64,000 nucleotides of DNA from a virus: positions 32,852 to 96,851 of IMG/VR virus record IMGVR_UViG_3300035698_022738, one strand, 5' to 3'. The translations under genes and the position numbers were made by a program. This document shows positions 47,886 to 56,216 of the stretch, in pieces; position 1 is the stretch's first letter; each line of letters starts with the position of its first letter. The notes below the pieces were generated by a model. That model ran no database searches. It was not told the origin of the DNA and saw only the letters and a program-made list of their open reading frames with translations.

Positions 47886-47916
47886 ACGTTATATTGAATG
47901 AAGGGAGTCAAGTGAG

Positions 47917-48117
47917 ATGGCTGAGAGAAAAAGGATCGTGTTGGATGCCAGTCCGGAAGAGGCAGACTGGATCAAGACCATAGTTGGGCCGGATGGAAAG
48001 ACTGCAAGGGAGCGCGATTTGGAGGCGCATGATGAGGCGTCTCGGATGCATGCTGAAGAGGTAGGTCTCTCCGAGTTGGCTGAAGTTCTGGAGGAGTCCG
48101 ATGAGCCATCTGATTGA
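47917..48117 (+). CDS. Small acidic protein
   Basis: 66 residues, GAAGGGAG before ATG 47917. ASPEEADWIKTIVGPDGKTARERDLEAHDEAS; helical and acidic. Overlaps the tagged gene at 48101. CGTTATATT (47887-47895) lies upstream. Possible scaffold or chaperone; not recognised. Confidence 0.65.
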   Translation: MAERKRIVLDASPEEADWIKTIVGPDGKTARERDLEAHDEASRMHAEEVGLSELAEVLEESDEPSD

Positions 48118-48640
48118 TTTGATTGAGAGCGCAAAGGTTCTGGTCAAGGAAAAACATCTCCCTGGTCAGCATAATCAAGATGATCATGGAAACTGGGCGG
48201 ATGGGGGTGAGAGTGGGATGCTTGGCCCTCGGGGTTCTAAAGCAGAGGCCCAAAAGATCAGACACCTGTTAGATTTGTTGGAAAAGGAGAAGGGGTTCTC
48301 AATTGATGTTGTTGGTTGGAAGCCCCCGGTCTCTGGGAGCATGGTCTCGATTTACCCAGATCGAGAGAAGCAGATTGTTGACCTTGGAAAGTCCAGTTTT
48401 GAAGAGCAGCAGGACTTGATTGGTGATTACGTTGCCGATAACTCTGATTTGTTGGAATTGCCCGATCACTATTTGGGTGGGTGGTTGGAAAAGGGAGTTG
48501 TATTTTTGGATGTGTCGGTCAATATCGCCAGCCAAGAGAAGGCAATGAAATTGGGGATTGAGCATAACCAGTATGCAATCTTTGATGTTAAATCCTGTAC
48601 TGTAATCAAAACCGGGTATGAGGGTGCCAGAGAGGAATGA
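48101..48640 (+). CDS. Head-module protein with HLPGQH...HGNWA tag
   Basis: 179 residues. K18-HLPGQHNQDDHGNWA tag, a 15-residue Gly linker, then a domain with IYPDREKQIVDLGKSS, VFLDVSVNIASQEKAMKLG and NQYAIFDVKSCTVIKTG, a C-terminal pattern I recall from phage hypothetical proteins (..V.LD.S..V....A...G...NQ.AIFD). The same tag recurs three times in the 62517 polyprotein. Function unknown. Confidence 0.8.
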   Translation: MSHLIDLIESAKVLVKEKHLPGQHNQDDHGNWADGGESGMLGPRGSKAEAQKIRHLLDLLEKEKGFSIDVVGWKPPVSGSMVSIYPDREKQIVDLGKSSFEEQQDLIGDYVADNSDLLELPDHYLGGWLEKGVVFLDVSVNIASQEKAMKLGIEHNQYAIFDVKSCTVIKTGYEGAREE

Positions 48641-48738
48641 GTGTTTTTGATGCAGTTGTTTGTGTTGTCGCTCTGATCTCAGCAGTTGCGTTGGTATATG
48701 CAATATACCAGGTGCTCTACCCCCGCAAAATAAAGTAG
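48637..48738 (+). CDS. 33-residue single-span membrane protein
   Basis: MSVFDAVVCVVALISAVALV then YAIYQVLYPRKIK: one membrane segment with a basic C-terminus. AGAGG upstream; ATGA overlap with the previous gene. Function unknown. Confidence 0.6.
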   Translation: MSVFDAVVCVVALISAVALVYAIYQVLYPRKIK

Positions 48739-48761
48739 TTTGTGAAAAGGAGAACGTTAGA

Positions 48762-48950
48762 ATGGCAAAGAAAAAGTTGGTCTATTCCAGGGGAAAGGTT
48801 AAGTCCTTGGAAGAGTTCAAAGAAATGGTGATCGGAACGGTGTCAGCTCTGACAGGTGCCCCTAAACGGGATGCTCTGACACCAGAAGCCTGGGAAGAGA
48901 AGTATACCAGGTACGTTAAGAACGCTCAGAAGGCCCCTAAAGACCTGTAA
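48762..48950 (+). CDS. Small basic protein
   Basis: 62 residues from ATG 48762 (AAAAGGAG upstream). MAKKKLVYSRGKVKSLEEF, then WEEKYTRYVKNAQKAPKDL. Basic and helical; could bind nucleic acid or a head protein. Not recognised. Confidence 0.65.
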   Translation: MAKKKLVYSRGKVKSLEEFKEMVIGTVSALTGAPKRDALTPEAWEEKYTRYVKNAQKAPKDL

Positions 48951-49008
48951 GATGGATGTAGGTCATTTGATACCTAATTGGCTGTAAAACGCCGTAGCGA
49001 GGCCCTGG

Positions 49009-49953
49009 ATGTGTTCTGATTGCTCAAACGATATCTCAAAAACATTTGCCAGCCTATTGCCGTGGTATGCTGTTCTGGTTTTCAAGGAGTCGAAAGAGGA
49101 GCTTGAGAAAAAGGCCCTTGATGACCTGCCAGAGTATATCACGGCAATTGCAGAGGGGACGCTTGGCTATGAGCAAGCTATTCGTGTTGCATGGGACAAG
49201 CTGAAAGCTCTTCCAAGTGATAAGGCAGCTCGTGAGTTCATAGAGACCCTCAAGCGAGAGTCCAAGCAGCGGTATGAAGAGGTTTTGAAGGCTGTTTTGG
49301 AGCTTGATGAGCTCTATCCTGTGCAGATAGAATTCCTGGAAAAGTATCTGAGAGAGCATTATGAGTATCTGGAAGATGCCTTGTTGCCAGATATCATGAC
49401 AGCCATGTCAATAGGCACCCCAGTTGACGTGAAATCTAAGCTGGGTTCTATGGACTACCGGGTGATTGTGATGTATGCCGGGGCTTTGTGGGGTTTTGGC
49501 ATGTTGTCTACTATAGTGTTTGATGGTATCCAGTTGCGTGATGCCCTGTCCTTATTCATGTTTTCTGGCCCCAATGATGAGCGGACCTGCACTGGACCTC
49601 GGGGATGTGCCCAGCATGTTGGTCAGGTCTATACGGTTGCCCAGATATTGCTCTATGATATTATTCCTGGGCATATGAAGTGCGGGGGGAATTGCAGGCA
49701 CATGCTATTTCCGATTTTACTTTGGCCTGATTTCAAGGGCAAAACCAAAGTGGCATGTCTTGAGAGAGGATGTATCCGCTATCGGGGTGCAGTTGACAAT
49801 CCGTTTGGTAAAGGTCTTGATTATGTTTGTGATGCCTATCCTTTTGGAATTCCCTCAGTGATCGTATCAGGAAAGGATAAGCATATGGTATCTCGGGGGG
49901 ATGATATGGGGATTACATATCTCGGGCCGGAGCTGTGGAGTCCGGGGACCTAG
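49009..49953 (+). CDS. Minor head protein, Mu gpF-like head morphogenesis type
   Basis: 314 residues. ATG 49009 is the only start after an in-frame stop; the ribosome binding site is weak. A helical N-terminal two-thirds is followed by DERTCTGPRGCAQHVGQVYTV and PGHMKCGGNCRHMLFPI, the Cys/His-rich C-terminal signature of gpF-type minor capsid proteins. An extra Cys-rich tail (ACLERGCIRYRG) follows. Attaches at the portal vertex in related phages. Confidence 0.8.
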   Translation: MCSDCSNDISKTFASLLPWYAVLVFKESKEELEKKALDDLPEYITAIAEGTLGYEQAIRVAWDKLKALPSDKAAREFIETLKRESKQRYEEVLKAVLELDELYPVQIEFLEKYLREHYEYLEDALLPDIMTAMSIGTPVDVKSKLGSMDYRVIVMYAGALWGFGMLSTIVFDGIQLRDALSLFMFSGPNDERTCTGPRGCAQHVGQVYTVAQILLYDIIPGHMKCGGNCRHMLFPILLWPDFKGKTKVACLERGCIRYRGAVDNPFGKGLDYVCDAYPFGIPSVIVSGKDKHMVSRGDDMGITYLGPELWSPGT

Positions 49954-49962
49954 GGAGGTAGG

Positions 49963-50451
49963 ATGAGATTTTTGGCTTATGCTCGTTACGTTTTTATTCA
50001 CAAGTGGTACGTGTTTTGGGCCTGTTTGAAGCTTGGAGTTCCTATTTGGCTGGCAATTTTTCATGACGCATCAAAGTTCCTGCCCAGGGAGTTTATTCCT
50101 TACGCATATCAGTTCTATGACTCGAAGGGTGCTCCTAAAGATGTAAGAGATTCGAGTGGTGCCTATGACCCGAATTCTCAGTCGGATTCGTTCAAAAAAG
50201 CTTGGATATCTCATCAAAAAAATTGTCATCATTGGCAGGCATGGGTATCTATTGGGAATTTCGGGACCCTGGAGCCCTCCCCATTTCCGGAGAGATATGT
50301 CCGTGAGATGGTGGCAGACTGGATAGGGGCTGGGAAAGCTCGTGGGCAATCTGACCCGTCCGGTTGGTTTGAAAAGAACAGAAGTAGCATGGTGATCCAT
50401 CCGGAAACGGAAAAAAGAATTGATGAGATACTTGAGGGACTCGGTGAGTAG
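49963..50451 (+). CDS. DUF5662-like conserved phage protein
   Basis: 162 residues, GGGAGGTAGG before ATG 49963. Pattern HKWYVFWAC, AIFHDASKF.PREFIPYA..FY, F..AW..HQ..CHHWQAW, VREMVADWIGAGKARG and NRSSMVIHPET matches a widespread phage family (DUF5662, from memory). Conserved His/Asp residues suggest a metal site, perhaps an HD-like hydrolase, but no function is established. Confidence 0.8.
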   Translation: MRFLAYARYVFIHKWYVFWACLKLGVPIWLAIFHDASKFLPREFIPYAYQFYDSKGAPKDVRDSSGAYDPNSQSDSFKKAWISHQKNCHHWQAWVSIGNFGTLEPSPFPERYVREMVADWIGAGKARGQSDPSGWFEKNRSSMVIHPETEKRIDEILEGLGE

Positions 50452-50478
50452 AATCTTTGAGTAAAAGAAGAGGCAGAT

Positions 50479-50820
50479 ATGCAAGAGCACGAGAACGTCC
50501 AGTATGGACGGGTGAGAATTTTAGCATTGGGTCAGATGGTGCAGAACCTTTTGGGAGACGATCCCAATACTGTTATCCAGTTGACATACCAGTTGGATGA
50601 TAGTGGGAATCAAGGCTATCCTCGGTTTATTGAAGTTACTTGCTCAACACCGCTTGCTGTCAGTATGGAAAAGATAAGGCAGGCAGTGGAACAGACCATG
50701 GAGGGGAACTGGTTATTTTTGGGGTCAGTTCCGAGAGAGGGAACGGCTGCTGAGGGGGTATTCATCACGGCTACATTCCAACGGCTTGTGACTATAGTTG
50801 GGAATACCCAACATATTTGA
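50479..50820 (+). CDS. Small unknown protein
   Basis: 113 residues, AAGAGGCAGAT before ATG 50479. Beta-rich: RFIEVTCSTPLAVSMEKIRQ, GVFITATFQRLVTIVG. Possibly a small structural protein; not recognised. Confidence 0.65.
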   Translation: MQEHENVQYGRVRILALGQMVQNLLGDDPNTVIQLTYQLDDSGNQGYPRFIEVTCSTPLAVSMEKIRQAVEQTMEGNWLFLGSVPREGTAAEGVFITATFQRLVTIVGNTQHI

Positions 50821-50845
50821 TACATTTTTCGTTCTATCCTATAGG
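50817..50845 (+). promoter_or_regulatory. Sigma-70-type promoter before secreted protein gene
   Basis: TTGATA, 17-nt spacer, TATAGG, within the end of the previous gene and overlapping the ribosome binding site TAGGAGAG. If the -10 is real, the transcript would start very close to ATG 50856, so it is only a candidate. Confidence 0.35.
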
Positions 50846-50855
50846 AGAGTTTTAC

Positions 50856-51137
50856 ATGAAATTGCTAGGAGTTGTCGTAATTCTGCTGATTGCTATTTTC
50901 TTGCTGGTGAGTCCGACCTTTGCCCAGAATACAGATCGCCCTCCGCAAATGCAGGGGTTTTGGGTGTGTCAGGATACTTGGTGTCTTGCTTTGCAGTGGA
51001 CAACTTCATGCCCACCAAGCGGCTGTCCTGTCGTTTATCCCTTTGGTTCCATAGTTTACGATTGGGAGCCAGTGATTGTGAAGGCACCCGCATGGATACA
51101 CTATTCCCTTCCACCTGGGCCGCATCGAGCGAGTTGA
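50856..51137 (+). CDS. Small secreted Cys-pair protein
   Basis: 93 residues from ATG 50856. Signal peptide ending SPTFAQ, then GFWVCQDTWCLALQ, SCPPSGCPVVYP and a Pro/Trp-rich tail. Four Cys could form two disulphides. Shares G-(Y/F)-W-V-C-x(4)-C with the protein at 15269. The frame at 50798-51187 is a shadow. Probably envelope-acting; function unknown. Confidence 0.7.
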   Translation: MKLLGVVVILLIAIFLLVSPTFAQNTDRPPQMQGFWVCQDTWCLALQWTTSCPPSGCPVVYPFGSIVYDWEPVIVKAPAWIHYSLPPGPHRAS

Positions 51138-51190
51138 TAAGAATACTGATTGAGTCAAAATGGAACAAAAAAGAGAGGAGCCAGTAGGCT

Positions 51191-51751
51191 ATGGGAAAGA
51201 CGTTTACAAGCAGGGGAAGTGATCTCAGACAGGCGTTGGAAGCTGTTCGAGAGCAAGAGCAAAAATCTGTGGGTGACCGGGAGCTAATTTCTCGTGACGT
51301 TGGAGAATTGGTATGGGAGTATGTGCGAGAGCGGCTCTGGCACCTGAGATGGTCGTCCAGTGTCCAAAAGTACGATGAGAGGATTTCATTTACAATCTCA
51401 GAATCATCGAATAGTTCTAGCAACCTGGCCCAGAGAAGGTCAATTATGGCTCGCATGTTTGATCTGAGCGGAGAGTGTACTCTCGGTCCTGGTGTGCTTT
51501 TCCTGTGGAACGGGCGTGATTTCGAGGTCGTTGCTCAGTTCACTGATGATGCCTCTTCCACCCTGGCAACGTTAGTGAGTGAGGGGATGATACTGGACAG
51601 GTTTCAATTGGGTTTGTGCACGATGGCTCTGAGTAAGAAAGCTGATGGGCATAGCAAATTGCTCCATAGAGTCGATGAGAAAATCATCTACTTGAATGGT
51701 ATCCAAATGTTTCAGGCAAAGATTATAGACTCTGGTAAGAGCCCTGAGTAA
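51191..51751 (+). CDS. Unknown protein
   Basis: 186 residues, GAGAGGAG about 15 nt before ATG 51191. Helical N-terminus, beta C-terminal half (GPGVLFLWNGRDFEVVAQFT). Not recognised. Confidence 0.65.
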   Translation: MGKTFTSRGSDLRQALEAVREQEQKSVGDRELISRDVGELVWEYVRERLWHLRWSSSVQKYDERISFTISESSNSSSNLAQRRSIMARMFDLSGECTLGPGVLFLWNGRDFEVVAQFTDDASSTLATLVSEGMILDRFQLGLCTMALSKKADGHSKLLHRVDEKIIYLNGIQMFQAKIIDSGKSPE

Positions 51752-51768
51752 GGGAAAGGAAAAGGAAA

Positions 51769-52329
51769 ATGACTGAATTGATAAGTGAGATCAAGCTGTT
51801 GGATATTGAGGATGAGGTCAAGCTGGCTGGGTCACTTTTGGTTGTGGCTCAAGATATTTTGAAGGGTGTGCAAACTCTTTCCATAGGCATAACTCGGGTC
51901 CTGGTAGGCTCAGATGACCTTGCTCGTGAGCTGGACGGGGAAGCTGCCCACAAGAAGATTTCGAGTCTGATGGAGTCGGCAAAGAAGTCTGGTAGTATTC
52001 TTAATTTCATTGAGGGTCTACCTGCTGATGACCTCAAAAACTTCGGAGACATGAGTGCCAGGGCAATCAATGCCATTATGCTCGATGAGCAAGTCATGGG
52101 AACCAAGCTGGCTATTCAGAGCATCATTGAAGCTGAGCGAGCTTTGAAGGCTGCTTGCTCCGAGCTGAAAAAGTCTCAGAGTCTTTTGGAGGCAGTGGCA
52201 GAGGTTCCAGGAGAGTTGGAAGTGACAGCGGAGTCCATGAGCTCCGTGCTAGATGAGGTTTCTGAGATACTCTGCAAGAATTGTGATAGAAACGGAGAGC
52301 GCGTTGGAGAATCTTATGGAGAGTGCTGA
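51769..52329 (+). CDS. Unknown helical protein
   Basis: 186 residues, AAGGAAAAGGAAA before ATG 51769. All helical with coiled-coil potential (ERALKAACSELKKSQSLLEAV) and two C-terminal Cys. One GAAGCTGA motif encodes IEAE near residue 121. Overlaps the nucleotidyltransferase gene by 14 nt. Could be an internal head or assembly protein. Confidence 0.65.
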   Translation: MTELISEIKLLDIEDEVKLAGSLLVVAQDILKGVQTLSIGITRVLVGSDDLARELDGEAAHKKISSLMESAKKSGSILNFIEGLPADDLKNFGDMSARAINAIMLDEQVMGTKLAIQSIIEAERALKAACSELKKSQSLLEAVAEVPGELEVTAESMSSVLDEVSEILCKNCDRNGERVGESYGEC

Positions 52330-52969
52330 GGTCAAGCCCCAGGTTTTCATTTTAGCTGCGGGTGCTGGTGAACGTTGGCGAAGATCTGTCAGTGGCGGCA
52401 ATCCAAAGCAGACAATGAAGCTGGATGGTACTACCTCCATCATATCCAGGATCGAGGGGCAGTGCATCAGTCTCGGGTACACTCCGATTGTTGTAACCAA
52501 TTCAGACCAAATACGGGAATGCACGGGGCATAGTATGCAAGTGTCTCCACAGAATGATAAGTTCACTGTGGAGACACTTCTTTCATGTGAGTCCTGGTTT
52601 ATACATAGAAATGTCGTGTTGCTGGGGGACGTTGTTTATTCTCCGCAAGCTATCCGTAAGATATTGACCAGTCAGAGCAGCCTAAAATTCTTCGGAAGCA
52701 AGGATGAGATATTTGGACTCATATTTGAATATAGTCCCGAGCTCATGGACAAGTTGAAAGCTGTCTGGCAGGTTGCGGAGGCTGGTAAATGCTCTGGAAT
52801 CCTATGGTGTCTGTACAGGTTTTTAGAGGGCTTTGGCTACCAGGACTATAAATTTGGATCACTCTATGAGTTCATAGAGGACGGGACAGATGACATTGAT
52901 GAGTGGGTGGATTTCAATCGGATGCGGCATGCCTATCAATCCTTACGTGTGAAGTGGGGTGAGGTATGA
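52316..52969 (+). CDS. Nucleotidyltransferase (NTP-transferase/MobA-like fold)
   Basis: 217 residues from ATG 52316 (TTGGAGA upstream). FILAAGAGERWRRS...GNPKQTMKLDG is the signature G-x-G-x-R and downstream Lys of sugar-phosphate or molybdopterin nucleotidyltransferases; LLGDVVYS supplies the metal-binding Asp. Would activate a sugar or small molecule with NTP. Presence among head genes suggests virion or DNA glycan decoration, but no glycosyltransferase is seen. Confidence 0.82.
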   Translation: MESAEVKPQVFILAAGAGERWRRSVSGGNPKQTMKLDGTTSIISRIEGQCISLGYTPIVVTNSDQIRECTGHSMQVSPQNDKFTVETLLSCESWFIHRNVVLLGDVVYSPQAIRKILTSQSSLKFFGSKDEIFGLIFEYSPELMDKLKAVWQVAEAGKCSGILWCLYRFLEGFGYQDYKFGSLYEFIEDGTDDIDEWVDFNRMRHAYQSLRVKWGEV

Positions 52970-53178
52970 TTGTAAACGAAGATCGTACAAATCCAGTTCA
53001 AGTAAAACAGGCTGAATGGCGAGGCCAGAGACGGCTTGATATTCGTCATATTTTCTACCGTGAGGATGGGGAAGTATTTCCAACCAAAAAGGGGGTAGCA
53101 ATCCCTGAAGAGGATATACCCTCGTTCATCGAAGCTATCCAAGGGGTTGTAGACGAAATGGGGACGCCCGATGAGTGA
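52966..53178 (+). CDS. PC4/YdbC-like ssDNA-binding protein
   Basis: 70 residues. VKQAEWRGQRRLDIRHIFYREDGEVFPTKKGVAIP (read in parts) matches the PC4 coactivator fold: ..E.RG..RLDIR..Y...GE..PTKKGV.I. PC4-like proteins bind single-stranded DNA as dimers and can modulate transcription or recombination. ATGA overlap with the nucleotidyltransferase. Confidence 0.8.
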   Translation: MIVNEDRTNPVQVKQAEWRGQRRLDIRHIFYREDGEVFPTKKGVAIPEEDIPSFIEAIQGVVDEMGTPDE

Positions 53179-53229
53179 GGCTGGTAGAGTTGGGGATTTA
53201 GAGGTACAATAACAGAGGAGGTACAAAAC

Positions 53230-53622
53230 ATGGTTATCGCAATAGGACCAAGGAGTCAGCAGGGACCAGGTGGGGGCATTGTGAGGTTGGACGTGCCACT
53301 TGCGACAGGCGCGGCTGTTTCTGATGTCATAGACCTGGAAGAGATGATGGCCGTTGGAGTTATGGTTCCTGTGGGTTTTGTGGGGAATGAGTTGTATTTT
53401 GAAGCTGGTTTTGGGCGTACAGGTGCTTACATGCATCCGCTCTATGATGATGCCGGGAATCGGATGATTGTAACCTGCGGAGCAGACAGGTATGTCGACT
53501 TTGAGCATGATGCTTTTGATGGTGTGCGTTTTCTGCGTATTCTGACAATGGCCCAGGGTTCTGAGCAGGTCCAGACATCTGATATTGTCCTTCAGCTTGC
53601 TTTGAGACGAGCTTTGTCATAG
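53230..53622 (+). CDS. Small virion structural protein candidate
   Basis: 130 residues, GAGGAGG before ATG 53230. Beta-rich with RLDVPLATGAAVSDVIDLEE, HPLYDDAGNRMIV and SDIVLQLALRRAL. The paired layout with the next gene is one I recall from many phages (..G..VG...P....G..L.F......PLYD..G). Likely a head decoration or spike component; inference. Confidence 0.7.
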   Translation: MVIAIGPRSQQGPGGGIVRLDVPLATGAAVSDVIDLEEMMAVGVMVPVGFVGNELYFEAGFGRTGAYMHPLYDDAGNRMIVTCGADRYVDFEHDAFDGVRFLRILTMAQGSEQVQTSDIVLQLALRRALS

Positions 53623-53638
53623 TTCATGGAGGTGATCT

Positions 53639-53881
53639 ATGTTACTACGAAATCAAGACGCGAGTTCATTTTCCAATGGGTTTAGCATTACGCCCTCAGA
53701 TGTTGCGGAGATCACAGAGACTCGTGGAATCTTTGTTGGGGTGTCTGGAAATTTGAGGGTACAGACAGCTGGCGGAGATGACCTGACATTTGCAACAGTT
53801 CCTGTCGGGATATTTCCCGTCAAAGCTATAATGGTGTACGCCACCAGCACAACTGCCTCCAGTCTTGTGGGTGTGTACTAA
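53639..53881 (+). CDS. Small virion structural protein candidate
   Basis: 80 residues, GGAGG before ATG 53639. GFSITPSDVAEITETRGIFVG, LRVQTAGGDDLTFATVPVG and YATSTTASSLVGVY form a pattern seen in small conserved phage structural proteins. Partner of the preceding gene. Confidence 0.7.
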   Translation: MLLRNQDASSFSNGFSITPSDVAEITETRGIFVGVSGNLRVQTAGGDDLTFATVPVGIFPVKAIMVYATSTTASSLVGVY

Positions 53882-53905
53882 TGAGATCACGTAGGGGGGA
53901 ATAGT

Positions 53906-54514
53906 ATGATTCAAATGGATAGCGCACAAATCAAAAATTACATTGAAGCTATCGGTCCCTGGCATTACTGTTGGAAGCTGCCCTCCAACCATTTGACGGG
54001 TGATAGTGCACCAAACCTGATCCCGGAGAAGATGCCCATGATGATTGAATCTGGGGCGTTTGCCAGGGACAGCTACCCAGAAGTCTTGGACCTGGGGGCC
54101 AACTCAGGCTATATTTCCAAGTGGTTCGTAGAGAACAAGGATAGTCACGTCCTGGCTGTTGAGCGTGGTGAGAAGTTCTGGCTTCAGCTGAATTTCATTG
54201 TAGAAGTCTATGGGCTTGAGTCCAGGATTGCAACAATGAACGCACCCATTGAAGCTTGTGCATGGATGATCTCTGCGCCCTATGACTTGATCATATTCCT
54301 GGGGACTTTACACCATATTCAGCGCAAGCATCATGACAAGATTTTCGAGCACTGCTTTCAGGCACTTCGGCCTGGGGGTGAGATTGTAATCCAGACCAAG
54401 CGGGAAGAGGATGTCATTCAGAAGTTTGAAGCTGCTGGCTTTGAGGACGCAGACCTGCTTTACTGGAGTGACAAACAGGAAAGAGGCGCATGGGTAGCAA
54501 AAAGACCAAAGTAA
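53906..54514 (+). CDS. Class I SAM-dependent methyltransferase (small-molecule, RNA or glycan type)
   Basis: 202 residues, GGGGGGA before ATG 53906. VLDLGANSGYISKWF is SAM motif I, VLAVERGEKF motif II, and IIFLGTLHHIQRKH and LRPGGEIVIQTK motifs IV-VI. No PPY catalytic motif, so not a DNA adenine or N4-cytosine enzyme. The DLGANSGYIS...LGTLHHI text resembles sugar or tRNA-wobble methyltransferases. With the nucleotidyltransferase it may decorate a virion glycan. Confidence 0.82.
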   Translation: MIQMDSAQIKNYIEAIGPWHYCWKLPSNHLTGDSAPNLIPEKMPMMIESGAFARDSYPEVLDLGANSGYISKWFVENKDSHVLAVERGEKFWLQLNFIVEVYGLESRIATMNAPIEACAWMISAPYDLIIFLGTLHHIQRKHHDKIFEHCFQALRPGGEIVIQTKREEDVIQKFEAAGFEDADLLYWSDKQERGAWVAKRPK

Positions 54515-54933
54515 GTGCCAAGGAATTGAGAGTCTTGTTGGGCATTGAAGATGATGATGAGTTGGCAGTCCTTATGATGTCAATTCTATCCCGGCAAGTT
54601 GTCATGCTTCATTATTTGAGAGGCATGTTCCATCTGCTGGAGTTCTACAACCACGCTTTCGACACCGAGCATAACATGACTCATTCCTACAACGGCTTGC
54701 GTGGTCTCCTGGATGGGCTTGAGGAGACTCTATGGAAGCATGTTCCACCTCGGGCTGCGATCACGCCCCTCTTTAACTGGATTGAAGAGGGAGAGTTGCC
54801 GGAGGATATGCTTGAGATATTGAAGTGTGATCGACATGGCAGGAAATTTGGACCCAATGATCAAGAGGGAGAGCTCGGGAATGACTCATTTCGAGCTGCC
54901 ATGGGTATGGAGGCAACGAAGAAAAAGCCCTGA
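54490..54933 (+). CDS. Unknown helical protein
   Basis: 147 residues, AGAGGCGC before ATG 54490, overlapping the methyltransferase by 25 nt. Helical with HYLRGMFHLLEFYNHAFDTEH. Not recognised. Confidence 0.65.
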   Translation: MGSKKTKVSAKELRVLLGIEDDDELAVLMMSILSRQVVMLHYLRGMFHLLEFYNHAFDTEHNMTHSYNGLRGLLDGLEETLWKHVPPRAAITPLFNWIEEGELPEDMLEILKCDRHGRKFGPNDQEGELGNDSFRAAMGMEATKKKP

Positions 54934-54993
54934 TTCTAAGCCTTCTTTCGTTCTATAGAGTAGGAGTTCATTAAATCTTACAAGGAGACAAAT

Positions 54994-55311
54994 ATGTTAA
55001 AGCGACTAGCTTTGAAGCTCTTCGTGGCGTTAGGTCTCGAAGAGATTGTGTTGGAAAAGACACAAGAAAACGTCAAGGACTGGGCATACCGCGCACTTTG
55101 GGGGTATGCCGGGGGTGAGAACAACTATTTCCTGGCGGATGACATTCTGGCCCGTTATGCTCTTCAGATGCTATTGGAGCTGGAAACTAAGGCACTGTTT
55201 GAGAAAAGATATCAGGAACCCATTTCACCAGGATCATTGGCAGAGAGTGCTCAAGGGGGGATTGACGTTTGGGATTTGAAGAGGGGGAGGGTCGAGGATG
55301 ATGAGGACTAA
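54994..55311 (+). CDS. Unknown protein
   Basis: 105 residues, CAAGGAGACAAAT leader before ATG 54994, very similar to the leader of the next gene (CAAGGAGACAGT). Helical with acidic end. TTCTTTCGTTCTATAGAGTAGGAG at 54943-54966 is an upstream promoter-like stretch. Not recognised. Confidence 0.65.
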   Translation: MLKRLALKLFVALGLEEIVLEKTQENVKDWAYRALWGYAGGENNYFLADDILARYALQMLLELETKALFEKRYQEPISPGSLAESAQGGIDVWDLKRGRVEDDED

Positions 55312-55367
55312 AGCCAAGTCAATTGACAGTGATTGAAGTAGACGGCCCGGTAGGGCAAGGAGACAGT

Positions 55368-56069
55368 ATGTCAAATTTACATGCGTTAAAAAATCTGGTA
55401 CATGAGGATGAGGCATTCATGTTGTTTGAGTCGTTTGCGGTGTCCTCACATTTGGTCAAAGAAAACGTATACCGTTTCCGTGGTTTTCAGTTTGATACCA
55501 TGGAGAATCGAGAGCTCTTTTCTCCGCATGGTGATGATCTGATGCTGGTTTTCCGCCAGCCCTGGAACACGACAGAGCCCGTCAGTACAGTGGCTTTCAT
55601 GAAGTTGCCGTACAATTGCAGTCCCGAGTCGGATGAACTACAGTATTTGGGCAGCTACCCGCTCAATATAACAGACGTGGTAAGACAGGCCCATATGAAG
55701 CTGGTTCCAGATGAGTTCATCGGCAAGGTCAAATTCATTGATCGGAATGAAGGCCAGCTGGGTACGATTGCCCGCTATGAGTTGGAAAAGGACTCATTGC
55801 CGACAGTCAAAGAACGACGCATTTCAGTGGTGAGTTTTTTCACACCAGGATCGGGGAGCGACGGAGAGCCTACTATCAATCGAGTCGAGCTTTGGACCGG
55901 AGAGGGAACCTACGCGCTCCAGAACGAAGAGAGGTCCCCATTGCAGCTGGCTTTGATCCTGGAATATGCTGTAAGCAACACAGAGGCCTTATCGTATTTG
56001 ATGTGTCGAACAGCGTTTCCGATTTATGATGAGCACTGCAAGTCGCTTGGACTTGATAGCATGGCGTAG
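55368..56069 (+). CDS. Unknown protein
   Basis: 233 residues from ATG 55368; the frame from 55323 lacks a ribosome binding site. Mixed alpha/beta, with FRFRGFQF-type aromatic strands (VYRFRGFQFDTMENRE). No family recognised. Last gene before the prohead gene spacer. Confidence 0.7.
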   Translation: MSNLHALKNLVHEDEAFMLFESFAVSSHLVKENVYRFRGFQFDTMENRELFSPHGDDLMLVFRQPWNTTEPVSTVAFMKLPYNCSPESDELQYLGSYPLNITDVVRQAHMKLVPDEFIGKVKFIDRNEGQLGTIARYELEKDSLPTVKERRISVVSFFTPGSGSDGEPTINRVELWTGEGTYALQNEERSPLQLALILEYAVSNTEALSYLMCRTAFPIYDEHCKSLGLDSMA

Positions 56070-56117
56070 CTTAGAATCAAAGCCTCGTAGGGTCAGGGGA
56101 GTACCCCAGCTCATGCA

Positions 56118-56152
56118 GTATTTATATGTAGGTGTGACACGCATATAAATAC
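56118..56152 (+). other. Inverted repeat in the 56070-56216 spacer
   Basis: GTATTTATATG / CATATAAATAC, perfect 11-bp arms with a 13-nt loop, no T-run. AGTATTTAT(A/T)T recurs at about 41307. Could be an operator or mRNA hairpin before the prohead gene. Confidence 0.55.
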
Positions 56153-56216
56153 ATGTTATGTCAACAATGAAGCTGCTCCAAGGAACCGATAGTGGAGGGG
56201 GTACACTAAGGAACCT

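Noticed and set aside
50798-51187. 129-codon frame over the secreted Cys-pair gene
   Set aside because: The overlapping frame from 50856 has a clear signal peptide and ribosome binding site; this one has neither.
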